DNA of 64,000 nt from positions 558,001 through 622,000 of the forward strand of contig NZ_JAHQYI010000001.1 in NCBI RefSeq assembly GCF_019061125.1, read 5' to 3'. The notes below the pieces were generated by a model, which was not told the origin of the DNA, did no database searches, and saw nothing but the letters and a program-made list of their open reading frames with translations. Shown piece by piece: positions 9,350 through 18,712 of this stretch. The position numbers were made by a program, and so were the translations under genes. Within the stretch, counting starts at the first letter, position 1. Each line of letters opens with the position of its first letter. This stretch comes from Microbacterium sp. NC79. Its GTDB lineage: Bacteria > Actinomycetota > Actinomycetes > Actinomycetales > Microbacteriaceae.

Positions 9350-10966
9350 GTGGCAACGACGCCTCCGCCTCCTTTAGCTCCGCACTCCGCTCTTCACGAG
9401 CACGCAACGACTGCCGAGCTTCTCATCCGTGCGCTGAGTCAGAACCCCGACGCGGTCGCCCTCACGATCGGCGACCTCACCCTCACGCGCGCCGAGATGG
9501 CGCGGCGTATAAGCCAGTTCGCGCAAGAGTTCGCGGGCCGCGGCATCGGGCCAGGAACCCCGGTCGCTATCCTCGCCAAGAGCACGGCCGATGCGCTGCT
9601 CGCGCAGTTCGCTGCGCAGACGCGGGGTGCGCGCCTCACCCTGCTGTCTGCATCGGCCTCCACCGAAGACCTCGCCTTCATTCTCGACGACGCTGAGATT
9701 GAGGTGCTCATCGTTGATGCGGGCGCTTTCGGCGACACCATCACGACGCTGAACTGGGAGCGCCGCAGCCGCTGCCAGATTCTGACGCTCGGCGCAGCCG
9801 CCGTCGGAGATGACGTCGCACACGCATCGCGAGCGCACACGCCAACGCCGCTGTCATTCGCCGGGCGTGGCCCAGAAGGCATGAGTTCGATTGCCTACAC
9901 GGGCGGAACCACGGGGCGCCCGAAGGGTGTGATCGGAACCTTCACATCGGCTGCGACGCTGATTCAGATTCAGCTGAGTGAGTGGGAATGGCCGAACCGG
10001 CCCACCCTGCTCCTGACAACGCCCCTCACGCACGCAGGCGGAACCTTCGTGTTGCCTGCCCTGCTGCGTGGCGGCCGGGTCATCGTGCTCCCCACCTTCC
10101 ACGCGGCGACCGTCCTCGAGACGATTGAGCGCGAGCGCGTTGACACCATGTTTGTCGTGCCGACCATGTTGTACGCGCTGTTGAACGCTCCCGGTAGCTT
10201 CGACACGTCGTCGTTGACCACGGTCTACTACGGTGCTGCGCCCATTCTGCCTGCCCGGCTTGCGAGCGCGATCGCACGATTCGGTCCGGTCTTCTTCCAG
10301 TTCTACGGGCAGACCGAATGCGGCATGACAATCGCCGTGCTGAAACGCGAAGAGCACACTCCCAACCGGCTCACGACGTGCGGGCGGCCAGTGCCGTGGC
10401 TCGACGTTGCACTCCTGGACTCCGATGGCGCTCGTGTGGCAACGGGCGAGGTCGGCGAAGTCTGCGTGCGTGGCCCGCTTGTCGCCGCTGGCTACTGGAA
10501 CCGCCCGGAACAGACCGCGGAGACGTTCCGTGGCGAGTGGCTGCACACGGGAGACCTTGGCCGCTTCGATGCAGACGGCTACCTCACCCTCGTCGACCGT
10601 TCGAAAGACGTCATCATTTCTGGTGGCTTCAATGTGTATTCCGCAGAGGTGGAAACCGTGATCGCCGCGCTGCCGAGCGTGGCTGATGTGGCCGTCGTGG
10701 GTGTGCCCCACGAGTACTGGGGCGAATCTGTCACTGCACTCGTGGTTCCGGCATCCGGTTCTCGCGTTGATGCGGACGCGCTTGTGCGAATCGTTCGTGA
10801 GCGCCGCGGTGCTGTGCACGCGCCTAAGGACGTCGTCTTCGTCGATGTCCTCCCTAAGACCCCGCTCGGCAAGGTCGACAAGGCTGCCGCACGGCGCCTT
10901 GCCGCATCGCTGCTTGCGGCACCCCACCAACCGGATGTCGGCACTATTGCCGGCGTCGCCAATTGA
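9350..10966 (+). CDS. AMP-dependent acyl-CoA synthetase/ligase (third of the cluster)
   Basis: Adenylate-forming CoA ligase, 538 residues, with YTGGTTGRPKG near residue 183, FYGQTECG near 320, HTGDLGRFD near 400 and the C-terminal PLGKVDK lysine. The GTG at 9350 has no ribosome site; it sits 6 bases after a -10 box in a strong promoter, so a leaderless transcript is the likely explanation. The following IclR regulator starts 15 bases after the stop with its own AGGAG, so the two are co-transcribed. The class includes aromatic and medium-chain acid ligases; the substrate is unknown. Confidence 0.87.
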   Translation: MATTPPPPLAPHSALHEHATTAELLIRALSQNPDAVALTIGDLTLTRAEMARRISQFAQEFAGRGIGPGTPVAILAKSTADALLAQFAAQTRGARLTLLSASASTEDLAFILDDAEIEVLIVDAGAFGDTITTLNWERRSRCQILTLGAAAVGDDVAHASRAHTPTPLSFAGRGPEGMSSIAYTGGTTGRPKGVIGTFTSAATLIQIQLSEWEWPNRPTLLLTTPLTHAGGTFVLPALLRGGRVIVLPTFHAATVLETIERERVDTMFVVPTMLYALLNAPGSFDTSSLTTVYYGAAPILPARLASAIARFGPVFFQFYGQTECGMTIAVLKREEHTPNRLTTCGRPVPWLDVALLDSDGARVATGEVGEVCVRGPLVAAGYWNRPEQTAETFRGEWLHTGDLGRFDADGYLTLVDRSKDVIISGGFNVYSAEVETVIAALPSVADVAVVGVPHEYWGESVTALVVPASGSRVDADALVRIVRERRGAVHAPKDVVFVDVLPKTPLGKVDKAAARRLAASLLAAPHQPDVGTIAGVAN

Positions 10967-10981
10967 GTACAGGAGAATCGG

Positions 10982-11815
10982 ATGACACAGCGCACCCTGC
11001 CCTTCGACGAAGATGTCGAACTGGATGATGCTCACGCCGACTCGCGCTCGAGCGTTATCGAACGCGTTTCGGACATTCTTGACGCGTTTAGCAAGAGCCC
11101 CGACCGCCTGCTGCTGAGTGATCTCACCGAGATGACAGGGCTGCCACGGTCGACGGCGTTCCGTCTGCTCACCCAGCTCGTTGACGTGGGCTGGGTACAG
11201 CGTGATCGCCGCGGCTACCGTCTCGGGCAGCGCATGATTGCCGTCGGTAAGAATCACGGCAACCACGGACTCATTCGTGAGGCGTCCGCACAGACGTTGC
11301 AAGATTTACACGAAGCGACCGGACTGTATATTCACCTGGGCGTGATGGAGGGGACGAGCCTCATTCACTACCTCGACAGGGTCGGTTCGATGAAGGGTGT
11401 GAGCTTTCCACCGTCGCGCGTTGGGTTCCGCTACCCGGTCGAGCGCACGGCTGCCGGCCGGTCGATTCTCTCCACGCTTGACCCCGAGACCGCAGACGCC
11501 ATCCTCGCGCACCGTGAAACCGAGGCGGATATCGATATGGGTGAAGTACGTTCCGCCGTCGCGATCGCACGTCGTCGATCCGGCGTCGCGGCCATTCAGG
11601 GCGGCCTGGAATGGACCAAGGTGAACTCGGTGGGCGCACCGATTCTGGGGCCGGATGGGCCTGTCGCTGCGATCGCCGTGGCCGGTCAGAACCTGCAGAT
11701 TCAGCCGCTTATTCCGCTCGTACTTGTCGCTGCCCGTCGCGTCAGCGCAGAACTGTACCCGCGCTGGTTTGAGGAGCGTCAGCGTCAGGCGCAGCGTCGT
11801 CGCCGCACTGCGTAG
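10982..11815 (+). CDS. IclR family transcriptional regulator
   Basis: DNA-binding regulator of 277 residues. The N-terminal winged helix (residues 20-90) includes the recognition stretch MTGLPRSTAFRLLTQL. The C-terminal effector-binding domain follows, with the family-typical RTAAGRSILS. IclR proteins often control catabolism of acids next to their genes, so this is the best candidate regulator of the acyl-CoA cluster between 1 and 11 kb. AGGAG precedes the ATG by 6 bases. The C-terminus is arginine-rich. Confidence 0.9.
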   Translation: MTQRTLPFDEDVELDDAHADSRSSVIERVSDILDAFSKSPDRLLLSDLTEMTGLPRSTAFRLLTQLVDVGWVQRDRRGYRLGQRMIAVGKNHGNHGLIREASAQTLQDLHEATGLYIHLGVMEGTSLIHYLDRVGSMKGVSFPPSRVGFRYPVERTAAGRSILSTLDPETADAILAHRETEADIDMGEVRSAVAIARRRSGVAAIQGGLEWTKVNSVGAPILGPDGPVAAIAVAGQNLQIQPLIPLVLVAARRVSAELYPRWFEERQRQAQRRRRTA

Positions 11816-11838
11816 GTAGGCACCGATAGGCTGGATTC

Positions 11839-12681
11839 ATGCGGATCCGGCTCGATATTGCGTACGATGGCACCCACTTTCGCGGGTGGGCGACGCAACC
11901 GGGGCTCCGTACCGTGCAAGGAACTTTGCAGTCGGCGCTGGAGCGCATCGCGGGCGGAACCATCCGGCTCGTCGTCGCCGGACGCACCGACTCTGGCGTG
12001 CATGCGTCGGGACAGGTCGCCCATGTGGATCTTGATGACGATCAGGTCGCGCGCATCATGCAGCGTCGTGCGGCCCCGGGTGAGGACCGCATTGCACAGA
12101 TTGCACGCCGTATTCGCGGCGTCATCGGCGCGTACAGCGATGTTGACGTGATCGCGACGTCACGCGCGCCCGAGGGTTTTGACGCGCGCTTTTCTGCGGT
12201 GTGGCGGCGCTATGAGTACCGACTTGCCGATGAGGTCTCCGGATACCACCCGCTAACCCGTGCGTTCACGACGTTTCACAAAGCGCGTCTCGATGTTGAC
12301 GCGATGAACGAGGCGGCATCGCGGCTGATCGGGCTTCACGACTTCGCGGCCTACTGCAAACCGCGTGAGGAAGCCACCACGATTCGTACGTTGCTCGAGT
12401 TTGACTGGCGGCGTGATGACGCCGGCGTGCTGGTCGCGCATCTCAAAGCCGACGCCTTTTGCCACTCCATGGTGCGCGCCCTTGTCGGTGCGTGTGCCGC
12501 GGTAGGGGAGGGCAGGCTCCAGCCCGACGACGTCGTCACGCTGCGCGATGCTGGCGCACGCACGAGCGCCTTTAAAGTGCTCGCCGCCCGCGGGCTTACG
12601 CTGGCTGAAGTCGGGTACCCGGCCGACGAACTGCTCGCATCGCGTGCCGAGCAGACACGCGCTCGCCGAGAACTTGATTAG
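11839..12681 (+). CDS. truA: tRNA pseudouridine(38-40) synthase TruA
   Basis: Converts uridines 38-40 of the tRNA anticodon arm to pseudouridine. The 280 residues include the catalytic aspartate D51 in GRTDSGVHA and the family motif FDARFSAVWRRYEYRL. There is no ribosome site; TAGGCT at 11827-11832 lies 6 bases before the ATG, pointing to a leaderless message. In related actinobacteria truA usually sits close to rplM-rpsI; here two extra genes lie between. Confidence 0.95.
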   Translation: MRIRLDIAYDGTHFRGWATQPGLRTVQGTLQSALERIAGGTIRLVVAGRTDSGVHASGQVAHVDLDDDQVARIMQRRAAPGEDRIAQIARRIRGVIGAYSDVDVIATSRAPEGFDARFSAVWRRYEYRLADEVSGYHPLTRAFTTFHKARLDVDAMNEAASRLIGLHDFAAYCKPREEATTIRTLLEFDWRRDDAGVLVAHLKADAFCHSMVRALVGACAAVGEGRLQPDDVVTLRDAGARTSAFKVLAARGLTLAEVGYPADELLASRAEQTRARRELD

Positions 12682-12722
12682 TCCGACGCCAAGGCATACC
12701 TGTCGGGCGTAGGGTGGCAATG

Positions 12723-13418
12723 ATGAGAGTCATTTCGTACAACCTGCGAAAGCATCGCGCTGTTGACGAGCTGCATGAGCTCGTGACCGCGCGAGGCGTT
12801 GACGTGTTGTGTCTGCAGGAATGCGACACCACGGATATTCCTGATCACATCGCGGGACTCACGCTTGCGGATGCCACCCGACTCAACAGACTTGGCCTCG
12901 CCGTCTACGCCAGGGACAGTGCGTACCGCGTGGGAGAGACGGTCTCACTTGCGCTGAAGAAGTCACTGCACGATCGCGTGCTTCGCCCGGCCCATGAACG
13001 CGTGCTCGGGGTTCGCCTGCACGATATTGACGACAACCGCGACTTCATTGTCGCTTCCTTCCATGCCGCACCCTTGACCGCGCTGAACTCCCTCCGTCGT
13101 CAGCAGATTCATGTCGCTCTTGCGGAGCTCGCGGCGCTCGGCCCGGGCCTGCCGATGCTGATGGTCGGTGACTACAACTATCCGGTTTTCAAAGAGAACC
13201 TCTCGCAGCGCATGCGCGAGGCTGGGTATGAACTCGCGATGAGTGATAGCCGTACCTACACGCGGTATCGCTTTTTCAAGGGTTACTACGACTTCGCAAC
13301 GTCGGTGGGCTTTCAGATCGACGACATTAAGACGCTGCCGCAGGGCTCGAGCGATCACCTCCCGATTCAGATTGACGCTCGACTGCCGGAACGCGCGTCG
13401 CTTCCTGCCATCGTTTAG
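12723..13418 (+). CDS. Endonuclease/exonuclease/phosphatase family hydrolase
   Basis: Metal-dependent phosphoester hydrolase of the EEP (DNase I-like) fold, 231 residues. Conserved positions are N7 in SYNLRKH, E33 in CLQECDT, the GDYNYP segment near 146 and the C-terminal SDHLPI. The substrate may be nucleic acid or a small phosphoester; no signal peptide is visible. ATG 12723 is chosen from a doublet ATGATG; AGGGTGG at 12711-12717 could serve as ribosome site, but TAGGGT at 12710-12715 is equally a leaderless -10 box. Confidence 0.82.
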   Translation: MRVISYNLRKHRAVDELHELVTARGVDVLCLQECDTTDIPDHIAGLTLADATRLNRLGLAVYARDSAYRVGETVSLALKKSLHDRVLRPAHERVLGVRLHDIDDNRDFIVASFHAAPLTALNSLRRQQIHVALAELAALGPGLPMLMVGDYNYPVFKENLSQRMREAGYELAMSDSRTYTRYRFFKGYYDFATSVGFQIDDIKTLPQGSSDHLPIQIDARLPERASLPAIV

Positions 13419-13458
13419 CAGCCGATCCGTCGACCCGGCTATCCGTTGATCTGTCGAT

Positions 13459-13494
13459 CGGAACCACTCGGCGTCCGCTGAGTGCGTGGTTCCG
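13459..13494 (+). terminator. Hairpin carrying the CGGAACC motif, likely terminator
   Basis: CGGAACCAC at 13459-13467 pairs perfectly with GTGGTTCCG at 13486-13494, with a further 5-bp inner stem TCGGC/GCTGA containing one wobble pair. It starts about 40 bases after the hydrolase stop. No U-tract follows, so it would be a terminator of the U-poor actinobacterial kind. Confidence 0.5.
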
Positions 13495-13666
13495 TCGCGC
13501 CCCGGCACGCCCGTTTCGGCCTCACGACCCGCAAAAACTGACACCGAGCTATTTTTCACGGCTGTGCGTGCACATAAGCCCGCTCATTTTTCGATAGTGC
13601 GTAGGTTTGCACGTTAGCCTCGTGGGAGGAGGCCTGCCCGAGGTCTCAGTTCTGGGGAACATTGAC

Positions 13667-16003
13667 ATGCGTTATTTGGCGCGCCCTTTTGTGGCGTCAT
13701 TGGCGGCAACAGCGCTTGCCGCATCAGTTCTATTGGTTCCGGCGGCGGCAGCATCAGCCGTCGCTACCGAAGGCAATGTGGCACCTGGCCGCGCTGAAGG
13801 TAGCGGCAAGTGGGGCTATGTTGGCCAGTTCGGTCAGCTGAACACCACGACCGAAGCAACGGCTGGCCAGTTCTTTTTGCCCTACGCCATCGACATTAAC
13901 GGTGACACAATTGCCGTCACGGACTCCGGCCTCGCAGCGGGCGAGAACGGCTCCAAGACGATTGGCCACACTGTTCAGACTTTTACCCTTGCTGCTCGCC
14001 CTGGCTCCGTCGGTCATGGTGATTACGTGGGTAACGGCCAGTATGAGGTTGATGACACAAAAGCATCACTGATCGACCCGGGAAGCATCGTGAATCCACG
14101 CGGATTGCACTACTTCGAAGAGGGAAGTCCCCGGGGGCCTCGAGGTGTCGTTGTGAGACAAGACGACAGCCTCGTGATGGGCACGTATCAAAACGGTGCA
14201 GGCCGACTGGCAACGCGAGCATTCGATGATGCCGATCTCAGCGATGCACCCTATGACTTCGCAGGCAGCACGCAATGGAAGGTGCCTGGTTTCGTGGGAG
14301 GCGCGGTGCACGTGGACACCGACAGCCGCAACAACTTGTATGTGGCGGGCGGGACGCAGGCATCTGTCTTCGACGAGAACGGGAAGTTTTTGTCATCGGT
14401 TGGCCAGTATTTTGACGCCAACGGCAAGAACTGGAACATCATTTCATCGGCGACGGAGCGGCACGGCGACCCGAACTTCATCAACGAACTGTATGGAATT
14501 TCTGTTGTTGAGAAAGGCGACCAAACGATCGTCTTTGTTGGTGACACCGGTGTGCGCTGGGCCACCCCGCAATACCCTGCAACTATCAAGAAATTCATCG
14601 TCGAAAAGACCGGCGGAATCGTTGACGCGCGCTGGAACCCAGAAGGCTGGAAGTGGATGTTGGACTCGACGTTCGGCTCCAACGGTCAGGTGACCTACGC
14701 GAATACGTTCCGAGTCAACACAATCTTCGCGCTTGAAGCCGACAGCACGTCGAACGTTCTTCACTTCGCGACCGCTGGTTCATCGTTCCCTCCGGCGCTC
14801 GGTGCTGTCGATATGACAACGGGGCAACCGGTCGCAGCACCCACGACCATCCGTGCGTCAGATCAACAGGACTCCTGGATGCCGTATGTACGGGGCCTTT
14901 CCGTCGACGATGAAGGACTCCTCTACGCCACCACGCAGAACTCCACGTTGGCGACGAACAAACGCGCCATCGTGCAGATCTGGGGAATGACGCCCACATC
15001 GATTGCGGATACCGCCGTTGCAACGCCCACCGCCACGTCCGTGGAGCTGGCATGGGATGAGTCCACGAGGGGATACCAGCAGACGGAATTGCTCGATTAC
15101 GTCGTGCAGTATCGCGCGGTCGGTGACACCGAGTGGACGATCGAGCCGGCAGCGACTCCCACGTCGACAGAGCGCACCCGCACGATCGATGACCTCGCGC
15201 CAGGTACAACGTACGAAGCGATGATCACGCCGTGGAACGAAGCGGGCTCAGGCACTCCTGCGAACATCACTTTCACGACTCTTGTGGAAAACCCGGAGCT
15301 CTCCGTGGTGAAAAAGGGCGACGGCGAGTTGGCGCCCACTGTCGATGATGCGGTTTCCGTGACCGCGGGTTCGCAGACCGCCTTCACGTATGACGTCACG
15401 AATACCGGCGATGTGCCGCTGAGTGATGTGACGGTCAGCGATGACAGAATCGCTGCAGTTTCCGCTCCCGGCGGTTTCGACGGAACCCTCGCGGTTGGCG
15501 AGACCGTGACATTCACTGCACGCGGAACCATCGCTGAGGGCGCATATAAGAACATCGCCACCGCAACAAGTGCGGAGTCTGAGCCCGCGCATGCAGAGTG
15601 GCACGGTGTAGGTGTGAAGGCTCCGGAACCGACGGACCCGCCCGTCGAGCCCACTGATCCGCCTGTGAAGCCGACCGATCCTCCTGTGGAGCCCACGGAC
15701 CCTCCGGTGGAGCCGACGGACCCGCCTGTGACGCCGACGGACCCGCCGGTGAAGCCGACGGACCCGCCGGTCAAGCCGACCGATCCGCCTGTGAAGCCGA
15801 CGGACCCGCCGGTGAAGCCGACGGACTCTCCGATGGTCCCCACCGAGGTTCCGGCAGCGCCCTCGTCTGACCCGACGCCAGCCCCAGCGCTACCCATTAC
15901 CGGCGCGGACGGCGCAACAACAGCGCTCATGACGCTGCTCGCGCTCGGGCTTGTGCTCGGCGGCGTCGTCATCGCGGGAACGCGCCGACGCAAGACGCAA
16001 TAG
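13667..16003 (+). CDS. LPXTG-anchored surface protein: beta-propeller, Fn3, DUF11-like domain, Pro-rich stalk
   Basis: Secreted wall-anchored protein of 778 residues. An N-terminal signal peptide (MRYLARPF.., hydrophobic to about residue 30) is followed by an NHL-like propeller (to ~440), a fibronectin type III domain (~445-545), a DUF11-like domain with VTNTGDVPLSDVTV (~547-650) and ten 7-residue PTDPPVx units (655-724). The C-terminus has the sortase motif LPITG, a membrane helix and RRRKTQ. ATG 13667 is chosen because the signal peptide begins there; the upstream TTG adds only untypical residues. No sortase is encoded nearby. Its place between truA and rplM is unusual. Confidence 0.87.
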   Translation: MRYLARPFVASLAATALAASVLLVPAAAASAVATEGNVAPGRAEGSGKWGYVGQFGQLNTTTEATAGQFFLPYAIDINGDTIAVTDSGLAAGENGSKTIGHTVQTFTLAARPGSVGHGDYVGNGQYEVDDTKASLIDPGSIVNPRGLHYFEEGSPRGPRGVVVRQDDSLVMGTYQNGAGRLATRAFDDADLSDAPYDFAGSTQWKVPGFVGGAVHVDTDSRNNLYVAGGTQASVFDENGKFLSSVGQYFDANGKNWNIISSATERHGDPNFINELYGISVVEKGDQTIVFVGDTGVRWATPQYPATIKKFIVEKTGGIVDARWNPEGWKWMLDSTFGSNGQVTYANTFRVNTIFALEADSTSNVLHFATAGSSFPPALGAVDMTTGQPVAAPTTIRASDQQDSWMPYVRGLSVDDEGLLYATTQNSTLATNKRAIVQIWGMTPTSIADTAVATPTATSVELAWDESTRGYQQTELLDYVVQYRAVGDTEWTIEPAATPTSTERTRTIDDLAPGTTYEAMITPWNEAGSGTPANITFTTLVENPELSVVKKGDGELAPTVDDAVSVTAGSQTAFTYDVTNTGDVPLSDVTVSDDRIAAVSAPGGFDGTLAVGETVTFTARGTIAEGAYKNIATATSAESEPAHAEWHGVGVKAPEPTDPPVEPTDPPVKPTDPPVEPTDPPVEPTDPPVTPTDPPVKPTDPPVKPTDPPVKPTDPPVKPTDSPMVPTEVPAAPSSDPTPAPALPITGADGATTALMTLLALGLVLGGVVIAGTRRRKTQ
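15629..15838 (+). repeat. Ten tandem 21-bp coding repeats (PTDPPVx)
   Basis: Nine units of PTDPPV followed by E, K or T and one diverged PTDSPMV unit form the wall-spanning stalk of the LPITG protein. Several units are identical at DNA level (CCGACGGACCCGCCGGTGAAG-like), so slippage could change the copy number. Confidence 0.9.
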
Positions 16004-16011
16004 TCCGCGCC

Positions 16012-16062
16012 CCGTGGTTCCGGACCCAACCTCAAACACAGAGTGTGGTTCCGGAACCGCGG
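16012..16062 (+). terminator. Inverted repeat of CCGTGGTTCCGG after the surface-protein gene
   Basis: CCGTGGTTCCGG at 16012-16023 pairs with CCGGAACCGCGG at 16051-16062 with one mismatch across a 27-base loop; an inner palindrome GGTTCCGGAACC is at 16047-16058. It begins nine bases after the stop at 16003. A terminator role is likely but not proven, as there is no U-tract. Confidence 0.45.
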
Positions 16063-16087
16063 GAGCGTCGCGCGCACAGGCGTCGGT

Positions 16088-16116
16088 TTGGTGATCCAGC
16101 CCCGGTCACGTAAGCT
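16088..16116 (+). promoter_or_regulatory. Candidate promoter of rplM-rpsI
   Basis: TTGGTG at 16088-16093 and TAAGCT at 16111-16116 are 17 bases apart. This would give a leader of about 135 bases before rplM, a length that could allow ribosomal-protein feedback control. I see no known leader motif in it. Confidence 0.45.
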
Positions 16117-16256
16117 ATCTCATTGGTGCATGCGACTGCTCGGGTGCATCCGAACGTGAGCCCTCCACCGATGTGTTCAATCAGGTATCTGAACGAACCC
16201 TCCCGGAGTGGGATTCACGAACCTCTCCGTTCGATCCACAAGAAAGCAGCTCAATC

Positions 16257-16703
16257 ATGACGCGCACTTTCACGCCGAAGGCTGGCGACGCCCAGCGCGA
16301 GTGGCTGGTTATCGACGCGACTGACGTCGTTCTCGGTCGCCTCGCTTCGCACGCCGCAACGCTCCTTCGCGGCAAGCACAAGGCCACCTTTGCTCCGCAC
16401 ATGGACATGGGTGACTTCGTCATCATCATCAACGCTGAAAAGGTCGCACTGACCGGTCAGAAGCTTCAGAAGAAGATGGCTTACCGCCACTCGGGTTACC
16501 CGGGCGGCCTCACCGCCGTCTCGTACGCCGAGCTTCTCGAGAAGAACCCGGTTCGCGCAGTGGAGAAGGCCGTTCGCGGCATGCTCCCGAAGAACACCCT
16601 GGGCCGTAACCAGCTCAGCAAGCTGAAGGTATACGCAGGTGCTGAGCACCCGCACGCCGCTCAGCTGCCTAAGACGTACGTTTTCGACCAGGTCGCCCAG
16701 TAA
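16257..16703 (+). CDS. rplM: 50S ribosomal protein L13
   Basis: Early-assembling protein of the large ribosomal subunit, 148 residues, full length. Typical segments are [16 protein letters not shown] near the N-terminus, [25 protein letters not shown] and AVRGMLPKN. The ATG at 16257 begins the conserved N-terminus [10 protein letters not shown]; the 28 in-frame residues upstream are unlike L13. It is co-transcribed with rpsI, which begins 25 bases after the stop. Confidence 0.97.
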   Translation: MTRTFTPKAGDAQREWLVIDATDVVLGRLASHAATLLRGKHKATFAPHMDMGDFVIIINAEKVALTGQKLQKKMAYRHSGYPGGLTAVSYAELLEKNPVRAVEKAVRGMLPKNTLGRNQLSKLKVYAGAEHPHAAQLPKTYVFDQVAQ

Positions 16704-16728
16704 GCGCCGATTGACTAAGGACACACTC

Positions 16729-17214
16729 GTGGCGAAGATCTCTGACTCCATCGAAACTCCGCAGGAATACTCGACGTCGACCCCCGTTGACGAGACCGCG
16801 GTCGCAGCTGTGCGCCCGGTTCTCACCGTCTCCGGTGGCGCCGTCGGTCGTCGCAAGCAGGCTATTGCCCGCGTGCGCATCGTTCCTGGCTCGGGCACCA
16901 TTACGGTCAACGGCCGTACGCTCGAGGACTACTTCCCGAACAAGCTGCACCAGCAGCTCATCAACGACCCGTTCACCGCTCTGAACCTTCAGGGTGCATA
17001 CGACGTCATCGCTCGTATCTCGGGTGGTGGCGACTCGGGCCAGGCCGGCGCTCTGCGTCTCGGCATCGCTCGTGCGCTGAACGAGGTTGACGTTGAGAAC
17101 AACCGCGCAACCCTGAAGAAGGCTGGCTTCCTGTCCCGCGACGCACGCGTCAAGGAACGTAAGAAGGCCGGTCTTAAGAAGGCCCGCAAGGCTCCTCAGT
17201 ACTCGAAGCGTTAA
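16729..17214 (+). CDS. rpsI: 30S ribosomal protein S9
   Basis: Small-subunit protein whose C-terminal tail reaches the decoding P site, 161 residues. It has the expected [15 protein letters not shown] and GRTLEDYF segments and the basic tail ending in QYSKR. The GTG at 16729 follows AAGGA. An acidic-to-neutral N-terminal extension of about 35 residues precedes the conserved core, as is common in actinobacteria. Confidence 0.97.
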   Translation: MAKISDSIETPQEYSTSTPVDETAVAAVRPVLTVSGGAVGRRKQAIARVRIVPGSGTITVNGRTLEDYFPNKLHQQLINDPFTALNLQGAYDVIARISGGGDSGQAGALRLGIARALNEVDVENNRATLKKAGFLSRDARVKERKKAGLKKARKAPQYSKR

Positions 17215-17231
17215 GAAGCGTTTCGGTTACT

Positions 17232-18593
17232 ATGCCGCTATTTGGCACCGATGGCGTGCGGGGACTCGCAAATGGTTCCCTCACCGCTGATCTGGCGCTG
17301 TCCTTGGCCCAGGCGACTGCTGTCGTCCTGGGCCAAGGCCGTTCCGCCGAGGCACGCCGGCAGGCAGGCAAGCGCCTGACTGCCGTCATTGCCCGTGACC
17401 CGCGCATTTCCGGCGAGTTTCTCGCCGCATCTGTCGCCGCGGGTCTCGCCTCCTCTGGCGTCGACGTTCTCGACGCTGGGGTGATTCCGACGCCTGCGCT
17501 CGCCTTCCTGGTGGCCGACATGGATGCTGACTTCGGTGTCATGGTCTCGGCGTCGCATAACCCCGCTCCCGACAACGGGATCAAGATTTTCGCTCACGGT
17601 GGCGTCAAGCTCCCTGACGAGGTCGAAGCGCGCATTGAAGCCGCGATGGCCGGTCCGAAGCTGCAGCCCACGGGGGGTGGCGTTGGCCGCATTCGTCGGT
17701 TTGCTGACGCTGAAGACCGCTATGTCGTGCACCTGCTGCAGTCGCTGCCGCACAAGCTCGACGGCCTGCACGTCGTGCTCGACTGCGCACACGGTGCCGC
17801 CGCAGGCGTCTCGCCCGAGACGTTCCGCGATGCCGGTGCCCGCGTGACCGTGATCGGTGCTGACCCCGATGGGCTCAACATCAACGACGGTGTCGGTTCT
17901 ACCCACCTGGACAACCTCGCAGACGCGGTAATCGCACACGGCGCCGATGTCGGAATCGCCCACGACGGTGACGCCGACCGCTGTCTCGCGGTTGACGCCA
18001 ACGGCAAGATCATTGACGGCGACCAGATCATGGCGATCCTGGCCGCATCAATGCACGAACGCGGCATCCTGCCTGAGGACACTCTCGTGGCCACGGTGAT
18101 GAGCAACCTCGGTCTTCACCGTGCGATGGGCGAGCGCGGTATCGCTGTCAAGCAGACCGGTGTTGGCGACCGTTACGTGCTCGAAGAGATGAACCGTGGC
18201 GGCTTCGGCCTCGGCGGCGAGCAGTCGGGCCACGTCATCATGGCGAAGTACGCCACGACCGGTGACGGCATTCTCACTGGTCTCCACCTGGTCGCCGAAA
18301 TGGCGCGCCAGAAGAAGACCATGGCTGAGCTTGCCGGCATTATGAAGATTTACCCGCAGATCATGATCAACGTGCGCGGCGTCGACCGCGACGGTGTCGC
18401 GGGCGACGCGGTTATCGCCGACGCCGTAGCCACCGTTGAGGGTGCGCTGGGCGACACCGGCCGTGTGCTGCTACGCCCATCGGGAACCGAGCCCATCGTG
18501 CGCGTCATGGTTGAGGCTGCCGATAAGGCAACGGCAACAGCGCACGCCAGTGCGCTGGCTGCCGTGGTGAAAGAACGACTCGCGCTGGCGTAA
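17232..18593 (+). CDS. glmM: Phosphoglucosamine mutase GlmM
   Basis: Converts glucosamine-6-phosphate to glucosamine-1-phosphate for UDP-GlcNAc and peptidoglycan synthesis; cytoplasmic, 453 residues. The phosphorylated serine is S108 in VSASHNP, the metal loop is DGDADR near residue 246, the sugar-binding GGEQSGH near 330 and the phosphate loop RPSGTEP near 417. It starts 17 bases after rpsI. The partner glmS lies 2.3 kb downstream in a separate transcription unit. Confidence 0.97.
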   Translation: MPLFGTDGVRGLANGSLTADLALSLAQATAVVLGQGRSAEARRQAGKRLTAVIARDPRISGEFLAASVAAGLASSGVDVLDAGVIPTPALAFLVADMDADFGVMVSASHNPAPDNGIKIFAHGGVKLPDEVEARIEAAMAGPKLQPTGGGVGRIRRFADAEDRYVVHLLQSLPHKLDGLHVVLDCAHGAAAGVSPETFRDAGARVTVIGADPDGLNINDGVGSTHLDNLADAVIAHGADVGIAHDGDADRCLAVDANGKIIDGDQIMAILAASMHERGILPEDTLVATVMSNLGLHRAMGERGIAVKQTGVGDRYVLEEMNRGGFGLGGEQSGHVIMAKYATTGDGILTGLHLVAEMARQKKTMAELAGIMKIYPQIMINVRGVDRDGVAGDAVIADAVATVEGALGDTGRVLLRPSGTEPIVRVMVEAADKATATAHASALAAVVKERLALA

Positions 18594-18605
18594 CGCCTCG
18601 TGTGT

Positions 18606-18635
18606 GAAGGGCTCGTGCTTCAGCACGGGCCCTTC
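18606..18635. terminator. Hairpin terminator between glmM and the Ppx/GppA gene
   Basis: GAAGGGCTCGTGC at 18606-18618 pairs with GCACGGGCCCTTC at 18623-18635 (13 bp, one wobble) around the tetraloop TTCA. It lies 13 bases after glmM and before the convergent phosphatase gene. No U-tract follows. Confidence 0.65.
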
Positions 18636-18712
18636 GTCGTTCGCAAGGTGAGCGTTCGTCGAGCGAGAGCAGAACGACCACGGTGAACGTGTCGTGGCGA
18701 AGAACGCCGCGC

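Noticed and set aside
15629-15838. Regular 21-bp repeats that could suggest a CRISPR array
   Set aside because: They have no spacers and are in-frame PTDPPVx codons of a wall-anchored protein.
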